The notes under the pieces: generated by a model
What the model was told of the DNA's origin: nothing
What the model saw: only the letters and a program-made list of their open reading frames with translations
The model's database searches: none
DNA from: a virus
Direction: 5' to 3' (one strand)
IMG/VR virus record: IMGVR_UViG_3300025070_000191
Span: 1-26,497 of that record
DNA length: 26,497 nucleotides
Program-made: the position numbers and the translations under genes
In this document: in pieces, positions 7,101-14,094 of the stretch
How the letters are laid out: each line of letters starts with the position of its first letter
How positions within the stretch are numbered: the stretch's first letter is position 1

Positions 7101-9356
7101 CTTTCTAAGTTGAAGGTCTTTTAATACCCTTTCAGCCCTAGCCCCCTTAATTCTTCTTACTAATCCTGTACCTACTTCTTTTACTTTTACTACAGCCTTT
7201 CCTTTTTTATCTTTACGTCTACCTATTACATTGTACTCTTTACCATCTATAGACACAACATCTGCGTCCATAGTTTCAGCTTGAACATCTAAACCTTCAG
7301 GTGGCATTGTAGTTAATCCAAATCCAGCGATAGGCTCAGAACCTACCTCATCCTTATTTCCAAGTTCAATTATCTCATCACCTGACTCAAATATAATAGT
7401 GTTTTCGTTTATAATAGTCTTTCCGGTTTTTGGGTCAACGCTTGATTCAAATTTAATATTACCCTCTTTACCATTTAGGTAAACTTTTTCTTCTTTCTTT
7501 GCATTTTCTAGAAGATTACCTTGCTCTTTTCTTGATTTTTGAGACTCTCTTACTCCCTCTAAATCTTCCTGAGATATCACTTCTTCCGCAGGTGCAGTTT
7601 CTACAATCGCTGGCTCTTCTGGGGTTGGTGGGACACCAGTATCCTCCTCTATCTCTGTTTCTGATACTTCTTCTTCTTTAAAATTACTAATTTCTTCTAA
7701 TCTAGCTTGTACTTCTTTAAGTCTTTCTGATTCTGTTTTGGTTAACGCTGCATTGTCAACATCCTCTATCTTATTTTTTAACTTCTCTTCTTCTATTAAA
7801 AGCCTTACAGCCTCTGGCTTGTTTTCTTTTGATAGCCTATCAATCTTATTAGCGGTGTTTACAGCCCCCTGAGTGGCTCTAAAGTTTTCTTTTATAGCTT
7901 CGGACTCTTCTTCTGTCATTCGTCCGTTAGCGACCTCTATTTCGACTTGTTCGTCAACTATGTTAGATGTGTTTTTGTTGGCAGCAAGTTCCATTGTTGT
8001 TTCGTCAATATCTGTATTAGGGTCAAATACTGATGAAACATTTTCATATCCACCTTCCTTGGCTTTTTTAGTGGCATCAACCCTACCACTTACAATATTT
8101 ATATTTTTTACTGCAGTTGGAAGAACGGTTAATGGAGCAGAGCCTAGTCCAGCAATCCCCTCAAAACCAATTTCTTTTACATCCATCTCTTGGCCAGCAG
8201 CTAATCTACCTGCAACTTCACCTGTAGAGCCACCAACAACTTCTACAGCACCACCAGCTAATGTAGTTGCTGCCTTTCTTGCCGTTCTACCTGCAACCGA
8301 TTTGCCTTTCTTCACTGCGCCAGCTACTGCTTTTGTAGCCTTACCAGCTAACCCAGCCGATAAAGCCTCTACTGCCCCAATGGCTGCACCCCTACCAATC
8401 GCTTTTCTTCTAAGTTCTGAAAGCTTTTCTGGGTCTTGCAATATTTTTTGTACTTTATCTATTGTAATTTCACCGTCTATTTCCTCTTGTAAAAGCTCAG
8501 AAAAAGTAAGTCCAGCTTCCATAGCGGTTGCTAGTCCAGCAAACCCACCACCTAATGCTCCTGTAGCAGTACCTATTAATGGTATTGCAGACCCAGCTAC
8601 AGCTCCTGTTCCAGCACCAGCTGCAGCAGATGCAGCAACTTCTTCAGACGCAAGAGAGCCTATCTGAGTGGCCATAGAGCTTACAAATAGGCTAGGCAAG
8701 ACTGTTGGGCTTTCTAAAACACCCATTAAAAACCCCATAGCACCGCCACCGCTTTCTTCAAATACTCTATTAAAGTCCTTCATTTCATCAGACTCAGCAG
8801 AACCCTTTTGTATTCTTTTTTGAGTTTGAACATAATTATATAAATCTTGAACGGAAGCATCTTCTCCTGCTGTCATTATGTCTAGTGATGGGTCTACAGA
8901 TTCAGCCTGCAAAAAACCCTGCTTACCTGCTCTATATATGTCTCCAAAGAAATCAGTAAATTCATTCTTTCCGAAGGTTCTTTCAAGCCAAGTGTCTTCT
9001 TCTTGTGATTCCGATAAACCATCTTCCGATACTAAATCCATATCTGTCGCTGCCGCAGAATCCTCGACAGCTATTGGCTTTCCCAGGCTATCTACTCTTG
9101 TAAGTACGCCTTGCTGTACATAGTCGTCAAAATCATCAGGATACAAGTCTCTAAGTGAAGACTCTGGATAAGATACTCCCTCATACTCATATAAAGATTC
9201 TTCTTGAGTGTCTACAACATCAACAGGCTCTTCGCCTCCAACCTTTGTCAATACTCCTTGCTCAACGTATTTGTCAAAATCATCAGGATATATCTCTCTA
9301 AGTGATGATTCTGGGTAAGATACTCCTTCGTATTCAAATAAATTTTCTTCTTCCAT
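1164..9356 (-). CDS. Giant 2730-residue internal virion/ejection protein with metalloprotease domain
   Basis: The layout suggests a multidomain protein packaged in the head and injected with the genome. The N-terminus has a duplicated motif (residues 5-39 and 54-88). Residues about 204-280 are Gly/Ala-rich and hydrophobic, like membrane-inserting segments. Charged coiled-coil and linker regions follow. HEVFH at residues 1083-1087 is a zinc metalloprotease HExxH motif, with a possible third ligand in ESEESIAELFG (Glu1136 to Glu1143). Residues about 1223-1498 form a separate domain coded by unusually AT-rich DNA. The remainder is mostly helical, with hydrophobic stretches near 2266-2301 and 2513-2581 and a basic tail ending TKKSTREAKKSTR. 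The gene order after the nozzle and transglycosylase genes matches ejection proteins of podoviruses. The mix of enzyme domains fits the polyvalent proteins of phages. The role as an injected effector is inferred. Confidence 0.8.
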   Translation of the reverse strand: MEEENLFEYEGVSYPESSLREIYPDDFDKYVEQGVLTKVGGEEPVDVVDTQEESLYEYEGVSYPESSLRDLYPDDFDDYVQQGVLTRVDSLGKPIAVEDSAAATDMDLVSEDGLSESQEEDTWLERTFGKNEFTDFFGDIYRAGKQGFLQAESVDPSLDIMTAGEDASVQDLYNYVQTQKRIQKGSAESDEMKDFNRVFEESGGGAMGFLMGVLESPTVLPSLFVSSMATQIGSLASEEVAASAAAGAGTGAVAGSAIPLIGTATGALGGGFAGLATAMEAGLTFSELLQEEIDGEITIDKVQKILQDPEKLSELRRKAIGRGAAIGAVEALSAGLAGKATKAVAGAVKKGKSVAGRTARKAATTLAGGAVEVVGGSTGEVAGRLAAGQEMDVKEIGFEGIAGLGSAPLTVLPTAVKNINIVSGRVDATKKAKEGGYENVSSVFDPNTDIDETTMELAANKNTSNIVDEQVEIEVANGRMTEEESEAIKENFRATQGAVNTANKIDRLSKENKPEAVRLLIEEEKLKNKIEDVDNAALTKTESERLKEVQARLEEISNFKEEEVSETEIEEDTGVPPTPEEPAIVETAPAEEVISQEDLEGVRESQKSRKEQGNLLENAKKEEKVYLNGKEGNIKFESSVDPKTGKTIINENTIIFESGDEIIELGNKDEVGSEPIAGFGLTTMPPEGLDVQAETMDADVVSIDGKEYNVIGRRKDKKGKAVVKVKEVGTGLVRRIKGARAERVLKDLQLRKKKKEAPLPLTTEGKEVATPTKKERRAKRVAEKKKAREESDKKSLEELSQIEEESQRSVQEFEEMALEEAAQESKNKDLVQVGENIFQVTKNDDGSFSVSQMNESGRLIGTREEGKRRKAIGVFKSKKSNQEKRALAKAEKLIDEFKKEESQRIDDAINERLSARQQKAEGSKPAFNERISAPESIVTKSLQVLRNSYAAGMTLMQSIDDALSFIEEQGFSANEFYFKEFVVEVLGSPKPKETTKAAPTETTKATGREGLINKYGKARIRRQVKNARKALSKIAKGVAIEVYETQAEFEAATNGYSSPGIYDPSTKTIKINLEKANPRTVAHEVFHALLLKDGITNARAQKVTSDMMAAVRKVASPKLLKQLDAFADQYKNEGLESEESIAELFGILAANYESSPQSVKDLINEWLRKLAKILNVPVEGILDSDKQVLEFLDVVSGKVARGEVIEQSDIDILQSTAPIGNPTIINKPSLEKRKQINFKESYKMSLVTSKDKIDLISLIDDIIKKNQKVWFWVADQLGLGEYEGFQMDAGPSFALQPENRKKKAIWASGLDDVKLNRNIKEADFIFIISGSPIVSKLFNKKVFDIYKNKLGNYKSFKEKALATNPTKAIRETLEDFDSWTDMRKSPRRKAFLIAVNEQFKKPNTKFHKLVQELGGFVDLNELRDGFYKENNFSQNDIMLVLKPTKLGGKSKHSTYSTDILGELVGVPDIRMNAEEIMPTDIKEKISGKGISEKTSSISPYGGAVPSAVKNITAAQTRQQKAQDDFTIQDVIEDAEKENLTRKETIEVLQELGFNKDEIRSAMKPVKEKARSVASETTGLSPREAFKQGFAEFFDAIKRGKKEARQKAAENLKEKLNKVRESFKKKLQKEKDNKTARAAVVKEIRAIIKDSGISQFSKRTINKIMTNVKNANVSNMQRMVDEVMDVVNRDIDRKVRAARYKTLKVAIKKLSRLGALKELQKPLMEVLSINPDYLSKTALRFYDRVVINLASVEKKFDSRDSREDLKNAAEEVIKSFTNDNIRAEELAEKTINPNLDLTKTKGENLKQMLKDGLISDSDFELMTRFKDFIGNTSKEELTLEELEQKAKERRDAAIEDFEAAMDEIPSSLPNLSKDDLEALRFANGLKMKDLESLSTAQIKMLTRGLEMLQAGFVTTNLVQSKPIIEGKREVTNTLISETEERGKIDSAISKAKVFVKNLFRKRDKMITSIENRIKSTPLTNVDQILNAGAKKFKSTRIYESIFRPAGAAFSKTENFLKQVKKKLQVADSILDININKRYVQKAKVMIYQIQREFESNPKNKEVNEATKWIKATLNDAKSNISDKERKAIEKIRDEFTVNGQIDSKKLLDSLTSKEKKYMAIIDELYKSVEFMVAADAKMQGKSFVRRENYVHLPKVTKSDNSMSSDLEAISNSFTNPALKNKALTQRTGEAHAISFDPTFNVNGITKKAAISYYMYPAVKKAKITLEGVKQNAQTDFQKETADALESVFDGIVKSQYAHLARERAFIEKALAFLGRAGYLAQLAGPVKAVVELTTNLTHALFVNPDGLISGFNTLRDNSREVMDAAINFLPTNQLNRLSGEGVKDSKEIDSRLIDDSLNVFEQEEMTSEFRAKVSTIFKFAKKPASAIIKFNENLISRPDTIVARPLFVGVFNKSFENIAQEKPNWDKIANDQAYRDKFREAINQATEDADAAVVDNAASNNPFDGIPKNVLDKDATPTKQALQMVDRYMTRFRTFEYYSALKGIQGLMGKGKLTPTQGAMLLAGTVVRLSLYKMGIDMVFSMIFSMMGIDEEEDEIDFDKDLTKGVLGAVATLALGRSFGNISQMPINYGTEWLNKEYGEGITRSGEYNQYKDGMVFSKIPQEVKPQDNMVEKIVTSSLGSYTPMVKTATRAGKLATRAKTLKTEEARDRNFGELTTRIPFEIAGNMGVIPGYKSLRKIYNQYLFGAVNKNKSKGSGRTKKSTREAKKSTR
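4861..5700 (-). other. AT-rich domain-sized segment inside the giant gene
   Basis: A hand count gives about 29% G+C over these 840 bases, while sampled 60-base lines on either side have about 38-50%. The reading frame stays open throughout. The segment codes for residues about 1219-1498, directly after the metalloprotease region. It contains well-formed globular motifs: DAGPSFALQ (starting near 1288), DLNELRDGFYKEN, and HSTYSTDILGELVGVPD (from His1452). These resemble a domain I recall in large polyvalent phage proteins, but I cannot name its fold or activity. The compositional step suggests a domain acquired separately from its neighbours. Confidence 0.65.
9093..9344 (-). repeat. Tandem duplication coding the N-terminal motif of the giant protein
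   Basis: Two copies of a 105-base unit (9240-9344 and 9093-9197) begin 147 bases apart. They encode residues 5-39 and 54-88. Both share YEGVSYPESSLR, then YPDDFD-x-YV-x-QGVLT-x-V. The DNA is also clearly similar, with shared stretches such as tcaaaatcatcaggata, pointing to a fairly recent duplication or to conserved selection. The unit is short and acidic and could act as a docking or packaging tag at the protein's N-terminus. That function is inferred. Confidence 0.85.
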
Positions 9357-9362
9357 AATATT

Positions 9363-11705
9363 TTATTTCGAGAACTTGTTGTAGTATTTAGTTAAAGATG
9401 TTCCTAGTTCGTCTGATGGGTTTGCTTCTCCTTTTGATTCTAACCACTTCTTCATTCCTTCTTTGCCACCTAAGTGAGCTACAGCTCTTAATCCGTTTCT
9501 GTCATACCCTTCTGCTAATTTACCTAGCTGGTCTATGTATCTGTCTATATCCCCAATATGCCAAAGTCCAACCTTTGATTGTAGGTTTGGATTTTTTTGA
9601 AACTCATCTAAATCAAATGAAGCTCCAGTAGCATTTTTATAATCACTTAATCTCGACTCACCAAACTGTAATTCTCCAACATATCTCTCTCCAGATTTAT
9701 TTACTCTTGAAGCTGTTGTATCATTAGACGATTCGCTTTGTTTTAATTTATTGTAAAATGATAACAAATCTAAAGTGGGCTTTCCACCTTCACCACCTTC
9801 TTGCTTCTTAGGTTGACTAATAAATTGCTTGTATGAAGGACTCATTAAGATAGCACCTCTCATATTTCTTTCAAACACATCCTTCCAACCATCTTTTTCT
9901 AAGTCAATTTCAACTTCTTGTCCGTTAGGCTTTGTCATTAGAATTACATCAGAACCAATACTAGTTTCTTCTAATCCAATTCCTAACTGAGACATCTTTT
10001 TTAAGTAGTCATCTGACAATGAATCCATAAAAGTTTCTTCTGATATGTTCTCTTTGAAGTTCTTTACTGGGTCAGTTAAGTCTGAAACAATAGGAGGCAT
10101 TTCTATTTTTTCTTTTGGTTCAATTACCCCTTTTACTCCAGCACCAAATAGTCTTAGTAGTTTGTTTTCAGCATCAGCGCCATCTCTTAAATCAATTTTA
10201 AAATCGTTAAGTGGCTGCATTTCCTTATCTTTTAGTTTGTCGTAGACAACTAAACTATATGGGTCAGTAACATTACCTTCTTTGTCTGTTTCTGGTTTAA
10301 TAGAATATCCATTTATTCCATCCAACATAGAGTAGTTTATCTGTTCGCCTTTCCCTGAATTAATTGTTTCTGAAGCTAAACGAACAAAATCAGTAATGAT
10401 ATTAGCTTCTTCACTTCTAGGTCTTGGTTGCATATACTGAGGAGCTGTCTTTGTTGTTTCAATAGGGTTATTTAATGCACCAGTTCTTTTTAGTGCATCA
10501 TCCAACCCTATTTTCTGAACAGCATTTATCACATCGTCACTATATCCAGTTTTACCAAACTTTTCGTAGTTTCTATTAGCTAACTCGTCTTCTAATATTA
10601 ATATTTCTTCCCCACGCTTCACATTTCCATTTTCATCCCTACCTTCTACTGGCGGGTGAGCAAAATAAGTTTTTCCGTCAATCTCAACTTCTTTGGAGTT
10701 AGTTCTAACGTAATCATAAACCTCAGACCCCTTAAAGCCAAGCAAAGTATTAACCCTTGCGTTTGTTGATGTTTGAAGCATTGCTGATGCAGCATCTATG
10801 TCAATAGCTCTTTTGTTGGCTATAACTGGAACCTTCCCATAACCCTTTATTGACTCAGACTTCATATATGTCCCACAGTCCTTAACGTATTCGTCAGTGA
10901 AGTTACCATCTCTACCTAAAACACCTTCCTCTTTAAGAGACTCTGTAATACTTGGTATTCCTTCCGCATCACCACCCATTATTCCTGGTATAGTAGAAAA
11001 TACGCCATTGTTGTATGGACTGGCTCCTGAAGCTAGGGTCTGAGAAAGTAAGGTCTTTGAAGATATTGTGTATGAATCTCCCTCTATTCCTTCTGCTTTA
11101 TTTAATTCTTCTATTGCCTTACCTTCAGCAATATACAATACATCTCCATCAACAATTTCGTATCTAAGTTTTGCGTCTATATTGTTGTTTGCCTTTTGAG
11201 CTTCCATAACAACTTGAAAGCGAGGGTCAATATTTGCACTTACAGCACCTGCGATACCATCCATACCATTTTCAAGAATAGCCTTGTCATATGCGTCAAA
11301 AATTTCAGAAGTAGCCCCAAGTTGTTGTTCTAACCCAACACTCAAAAACATTTCAGTAGAATTTATAAAAGCCTGGTCATCCCCCATTCCATCATAATAA
11401 CTTGATGCAGCATTGAACCTCATCTTAGCTTGAGCTAATTTATCGACAGTTGTTTGAGTTCCTGAAATAAGACTTTGGTAGTCTACATTATTTTTAACAG
11501 CAATCTTGGCTAAGTTTTTGTCAATATCTGATTCATATTGACTTATTTTCTTTCTTAACTCAAAGTTCTTCTCTCTGTTTTTCTTGGCTACTTCAGCATA
11601 GTTAACAGTGGTTTGGGCGATACTTTGCTCTACATCTTTAACGTAGTCAATAAACGCATCCCCTAGTTTTGTATCTACTACTAATCTTGGATTTCTATAA
11701 CTCAT
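9363..11705 (-). CDS. Internal virion protein with C-terminal lytic transglycosylase-like domain
   Basis: The protein has 780 residues. The first 110 or so are charged and helical (ANTTVNYAEVAKKNREK-like heptads), followed by a long mixed region without recognised domains. From about residue 650 the sequence resembles a lysozyme or soluble lytic transglycosylase fold: QSESSNDTTASRVNKSG, then YVGELQFGESRLSDY, with Glu658 as the likely catalytic acid and GELQFG in place of the usual Gly-x-x-Gln core. A later AVAHLGGKEGMKKWL segment fits the rest of such a domain. Injected proteins of podoviruses, such as T7 gp16, carry a comparable domain to open the peptidoglycan during entry. The neighbours, an Ala/Gln-rich protein upstream and the giant ejection protein 6 bases downstream, fit the same role. 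The start is supported by tight spacing to the upstream stop (10 bases). Confidence 0.75.
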   Translation of the reverse strand: MSYRNPRLVVDTKLGDAFIDYVKDVEQSIAQTTVNYAEVAKKNREKNFELRKKISQYESDIDKNLAKIAVKNNVDYQSLISGTQTTVDKLAQAKMRFNAASSYYDGMGDDQAFINSTEMFLSVGLEQQLGATSEIFDAYDKAILENGMDGIAGAVSANIDPRFQVVMEAQKANNNIDAKLRYEIVDGDVLYIAEGKAIEELNKAEGIEGDSYTISSKTLLSQTLASGASPYNNGVFSTIPGIMGGDAEGIPSITESLKEEGVLGRDGNFTDEYVKDCGTYMKSESIKGYGKVPVIANKRAIDIDAASAMLQTSTNARVNTLLGFKGSEVYDYVRTNSKEVEIDGKTYFAHPPVEGRDENGNVKRGEEILILEDELANRNYEKFGKTGYSDDVINAVQKIGLDDALKRTGALNNPIETTKTAPQYMQPRPRSEEANIITDFVRLASETINSGKGEQINYSMLDGINGYSIKPETDKEGNVTDPYSLVVYDKLKDKEMQPLNDFKIDLRDGADAENKLLRLFGAGVKGVIEPKEKIEMPPIVSDLTDPVKNFKENISEETFMDSLSDDYLKKMSQLGIGLEETSIGSDVILMTKPNGQEVEIDLEKDGWKDVFERNMRGAILMSPSYKQFISQPKKQEGGEGGKPTLDLLSFYNKLKQSESSNDTTASRVNKSGERYVGELQFGESRLSDYKNATGASFDLDEFQKNPNLQSKVGLWHIGDIDRYIDQLGKLAEGYDRNGLRAVAHLGGKEGMKKWLESKGEANPSDELGTSLTKYYNKFSK

Positions 11706-11715
11706 TTCTTATTGT

Positions 11716-12381
11716 TTATTCTTTATTACCGCCACCATCTTTACCGCCATAACTACTTATTCCATAAGCTCCTGCCATAAGTCCTGTTGCCCCTAAGTCG
11801 TACATACTTTGTCTAGCTAAAACCTGGTTTGCCTGAGATGCTCTTGATTGCGCCCTTGCTTGGTCAGACAATGCTGCATACCTGTCTAATTGTGATTCTT
11901 CTCTCCTCTCTCTAGCAGAAAATTGTCTCTGCTGTTCTGCTAATGTTTGAGCTTCTAAATATTGCTGACCTTGCGCTCTTAGTTTTTCATTCTGAACCTC
12001 TTGTTGTTCAATATTTGCAGAAACATTTTTCTTACTTTGTAGTGCAGCTTGTGCTAATGCAGTTGCACCACCAGCGGCAGCACCTGTTGCTCTAATCGTA
12101 TCTAAGGTATTTGCCAATGCAATATCAGTCTGCTCTATTTGCATATCAGTGGCTTGCGTAGCAACACCAAGATTTGCGTAAGGGTTGCTTAAGTTCTTAC
12201 TCAAGTCTGTTATGTCTTGCCTATTATTTTCTAGCTGAGTTAACTTATTACGCATCTCTGCTGCATAAGCTGCATCTGCTGATGCCTGCTTTCTTAAAGA
12301 CTTATAAGTCTTCTTAGCTCCAAAGAGTTTAACACCTATTGATGCTAGACCTAGTCCTGCTGAAATTGCTCCTATTGCCAT
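11716..12381 (-). CDS. Small Ala/Gln-rich internal virion protein
   Basis: This 221-residue protein opens with a Gly/Ala-rich hydrophobic segment (residues 1-21) that could insert in a membrane. A long helical, Ala-, Gln- and Arg-rich middle follows (for example NIEQQEVQNEKLRAQGQQ, then EQQRQFSARERREE) and is likely coiled coil. It ends in a second Gly/Ala-rich stretch and a Gly/Lys tail. This architecture and its position, between the nozzle proteins and the transglycosylase-bearing protein, match the small ejection proteins of podoviruses (the T7 gp14 role). It would help form the conduit for DNA across the envelope. The assignment rests on architecture and context, as no diagnostic motif is visible. 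Confidence 0.6.
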   Translation of the reverse strand: MAIGAISAGLGLASIGVKLFGAKKTYKSLRKQASADAAYAAEMRNKLTQLENNRQDITDLSKNLSNPYANLGVATQATDMQIEQTDIALANTLDTIRATGAAAGGATALAQAALQSKKNVSANIEQQEVQNEKLRAQGQQYLEAQTLAEQQRQFSARERREESQLDRYAALSDQARAQSRASQANQVLARQSMYDLGATGLMAGAYGISSYGGKDGGGNKE

Positions 12382-12392
12382 TATTTATTTTT

Positions 12393-14081
12393 TTAAGATT
12401 TTACAAAATTTGATGACACTGCAAATAAGTTTTTAAATCCACCAATATCTGTTGTATCGTCTGTACTTAATTTAACGGTGGCATAGAATCCTTTTATACC
12501 ACTCATACTTATGTTTGAGGCCACTTGTCCTGGCATACCAAACTGTACATTATCATTACCATTTACTTGTACACCATTACTTACTAAGTTAGCCATATAT
12601 TTATTTTCTTTCTTATTAAACCCAACTCTATATGTAACACCAGATTCTACATAAGCTCCCTCTTCGTAGCTTTTTACTGCCGATGCTTCATCTTTATAAT
12701 CATTTCTTTGAGAGTCTAATAAAAGGCTTCCTGTTGGGTCTGATAAGAAGAAATCAGCTTGCCACCCATTTGTTCCTTCGTAGTTTACTGTGTTAAAGTT
12801 TTTAGATACAGAAACCATTGGGTTGAATGATAACTGCACTGATGTCGGGTAATACGTTCCGTAAAAGTACCCTCTATTATTAATTACACCTTCATCGTAA
12901 TGTTTCCATATTGAACCACCTTTTGCTGTATAATATACATTATCTAATGTACCTCCAAAGCTTGGGTCGTAATCCCAAAAACTAGTCCATCCATTATTAG
13001 AATCTTCAAACGACAATGTGTCGTATGTACCTAAGTCAGATTGTTGCATAGACACAACATACTTATCATAGTAATTATCGTATGCTCCGACAACCTTATC
13101 TTTAACTGGCTTGTAAAATGTTACATTACCATATGGCGTTATAGATGTAATAGTTCCATTAAATGTAACGACACTTCCATTTATGTCAACGACATACAAT
13201 CCATTAGGCTCGAAGTCCCCTGCTACAACTTCCATTCCGTATTCTAACTCACTAAAAGTATTAAAATCAGAATCATTAAAATTTATTTGGGTTCCTGGAA
13301 TTACAGGTTGAGGCTCTAATGGACCTGGCAATGTAAGCACAATCTCTTTCGTTTGAAATTGTTCAGAAATATCTGCTAACGTATCACGGAAGTAATCTCT
13401 CATACCGTATCTACTTATCTCAGTAATACCATCTCTTGATAGCCTCATAATAGCACCTCTATTTTTGTCCGAGAAGTACATTCTATACCCCTTAAACGCA
13501 AATGATTCTGGGTTGTCACTTATACCATACTCCCCAGCGTATTGGTTAATCTGCCCAATAACAAGTTGGGTCGCAGTAAGTGCAGGGTTTCCATCGGCAG
13601 TGTATATAGCATCTTTATCAATCAACGCCATACTGACTTTGTCCTCTTGAAACAATATTAAGTTAGTATCGGATGTATACATTTTTTGTATATCACCATA
13701 CCTTGGGTCAAGCTCTTTTGTTATGTTTTCTCCTGTTGAAAATACGTTTGTTTCGTTAACACCTGTTCTTGAGTTATATAGTCCTGAATATATAATCCCA
13801 TTACCTAATATTAACTCTGTATCTTCTGATTCTGTTATAAATGCCTTAACCCCAAAGTCTACACTTGTGTTATTGTACCCACCCCTTATTCTAGCCTCTT
13901 CTACATACCAATCATATTCGTTATGTGTTGATGATGCATAAAGAGGAAATGTAGGGTATCCATCAGGATTCCACGGAAGTGACGGCCAAGTGGCTTTACT
14001 AGGATTACCGCTCCCATCGTCTTCAACCACTTTTTTGGCCAAGAAAGAATTAAAGTATGTTATTTCTTTTATTAACGGCAT
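12393..14081 (-). CDS. Probable tail nozzle companion protein, beta-rich
   Basis: The protein has 562 residues, is rich in Asn, Gly, Tyr, Ser and Thr, and has no membrane or coiled-coil segment. It contains DWYVEEARIRGGYNNTSVD near residue 57, repeated propeller-like strands (NLILFQEDKVSMALIDKD, FKGYRMYFSDKNRGAIMRL), and a C-terminal block GFYATVKLSTDDTTDIGG ending LFAVSSNFVKS. I associate these motifs with the distal part of the large stabilization or nozzle proteins of crAss-like and related phages. It follows the 1262-residue nozzle protein by 13 bases. My reading is that the nozzle is made from two chains here, this being the distal one. It could instead be a receptor-proximal tail-tip protein. 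Confidence 0.6.
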   Translation of the reverse strand: MPLIKEITYFNSFLAKKVVEDDGSGNPSKATWPSLPWNPDGYPTFPLYASSTHNEYDWYVEEARIRGGYNNTSVDFGVKAFITESEDTELILGNGIIYSGLYNSRTGVNETNVFSTGENITKELDPRYGDIQKMYTSDTNLILFQEDKVSMALIDKDAIYTADGNPALTATQLVIGQINQYAGEYGISDNPESFAFKGYRMYFSDKNRGAIMRLSRDGITEISRYGMRDYFRDTLADISEQFQTKEIVLTLPGPLEPQPVIPGTQINFNDSDFNTFSELEYGMEVVAGDFEPNGLYVVDINGSVVTFNGTITSITPYGNVTFYKPVKDKVVGAYDNYYDKYVVSMQQSDLGTYDTLSFEDSNNGWTSFWDYDPSFGGTLDNVYYTAKGGSIWKHYDEGVINNRGYFYGTYYPTSVQLSFNPMVSVSKNFNTVNYEGTNGWQADFFLSDPTGSLLLDSQRNDYKDEASAVKSYEEGAYVESGVTYRVGFNKKENKYMANLVSNGVQVNGNDNVQFGMPGQVASNISMSGIKGFYATVKLSTDDTTDIGGFKNLFAVSSNFVKS

Positions 14082-14094
14082 TATTTACTTTTTA

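Noticed and set aside
7873-8667. Long plus-strand open frame of 264 codons
   Set aside because: It lies opposite the Gly/Ala-rich coding part of the giant gene. Its product is low-complexity (Ala, Ser, Pro, Thr) with no domain, and it has no leader or partner genes on that strand.
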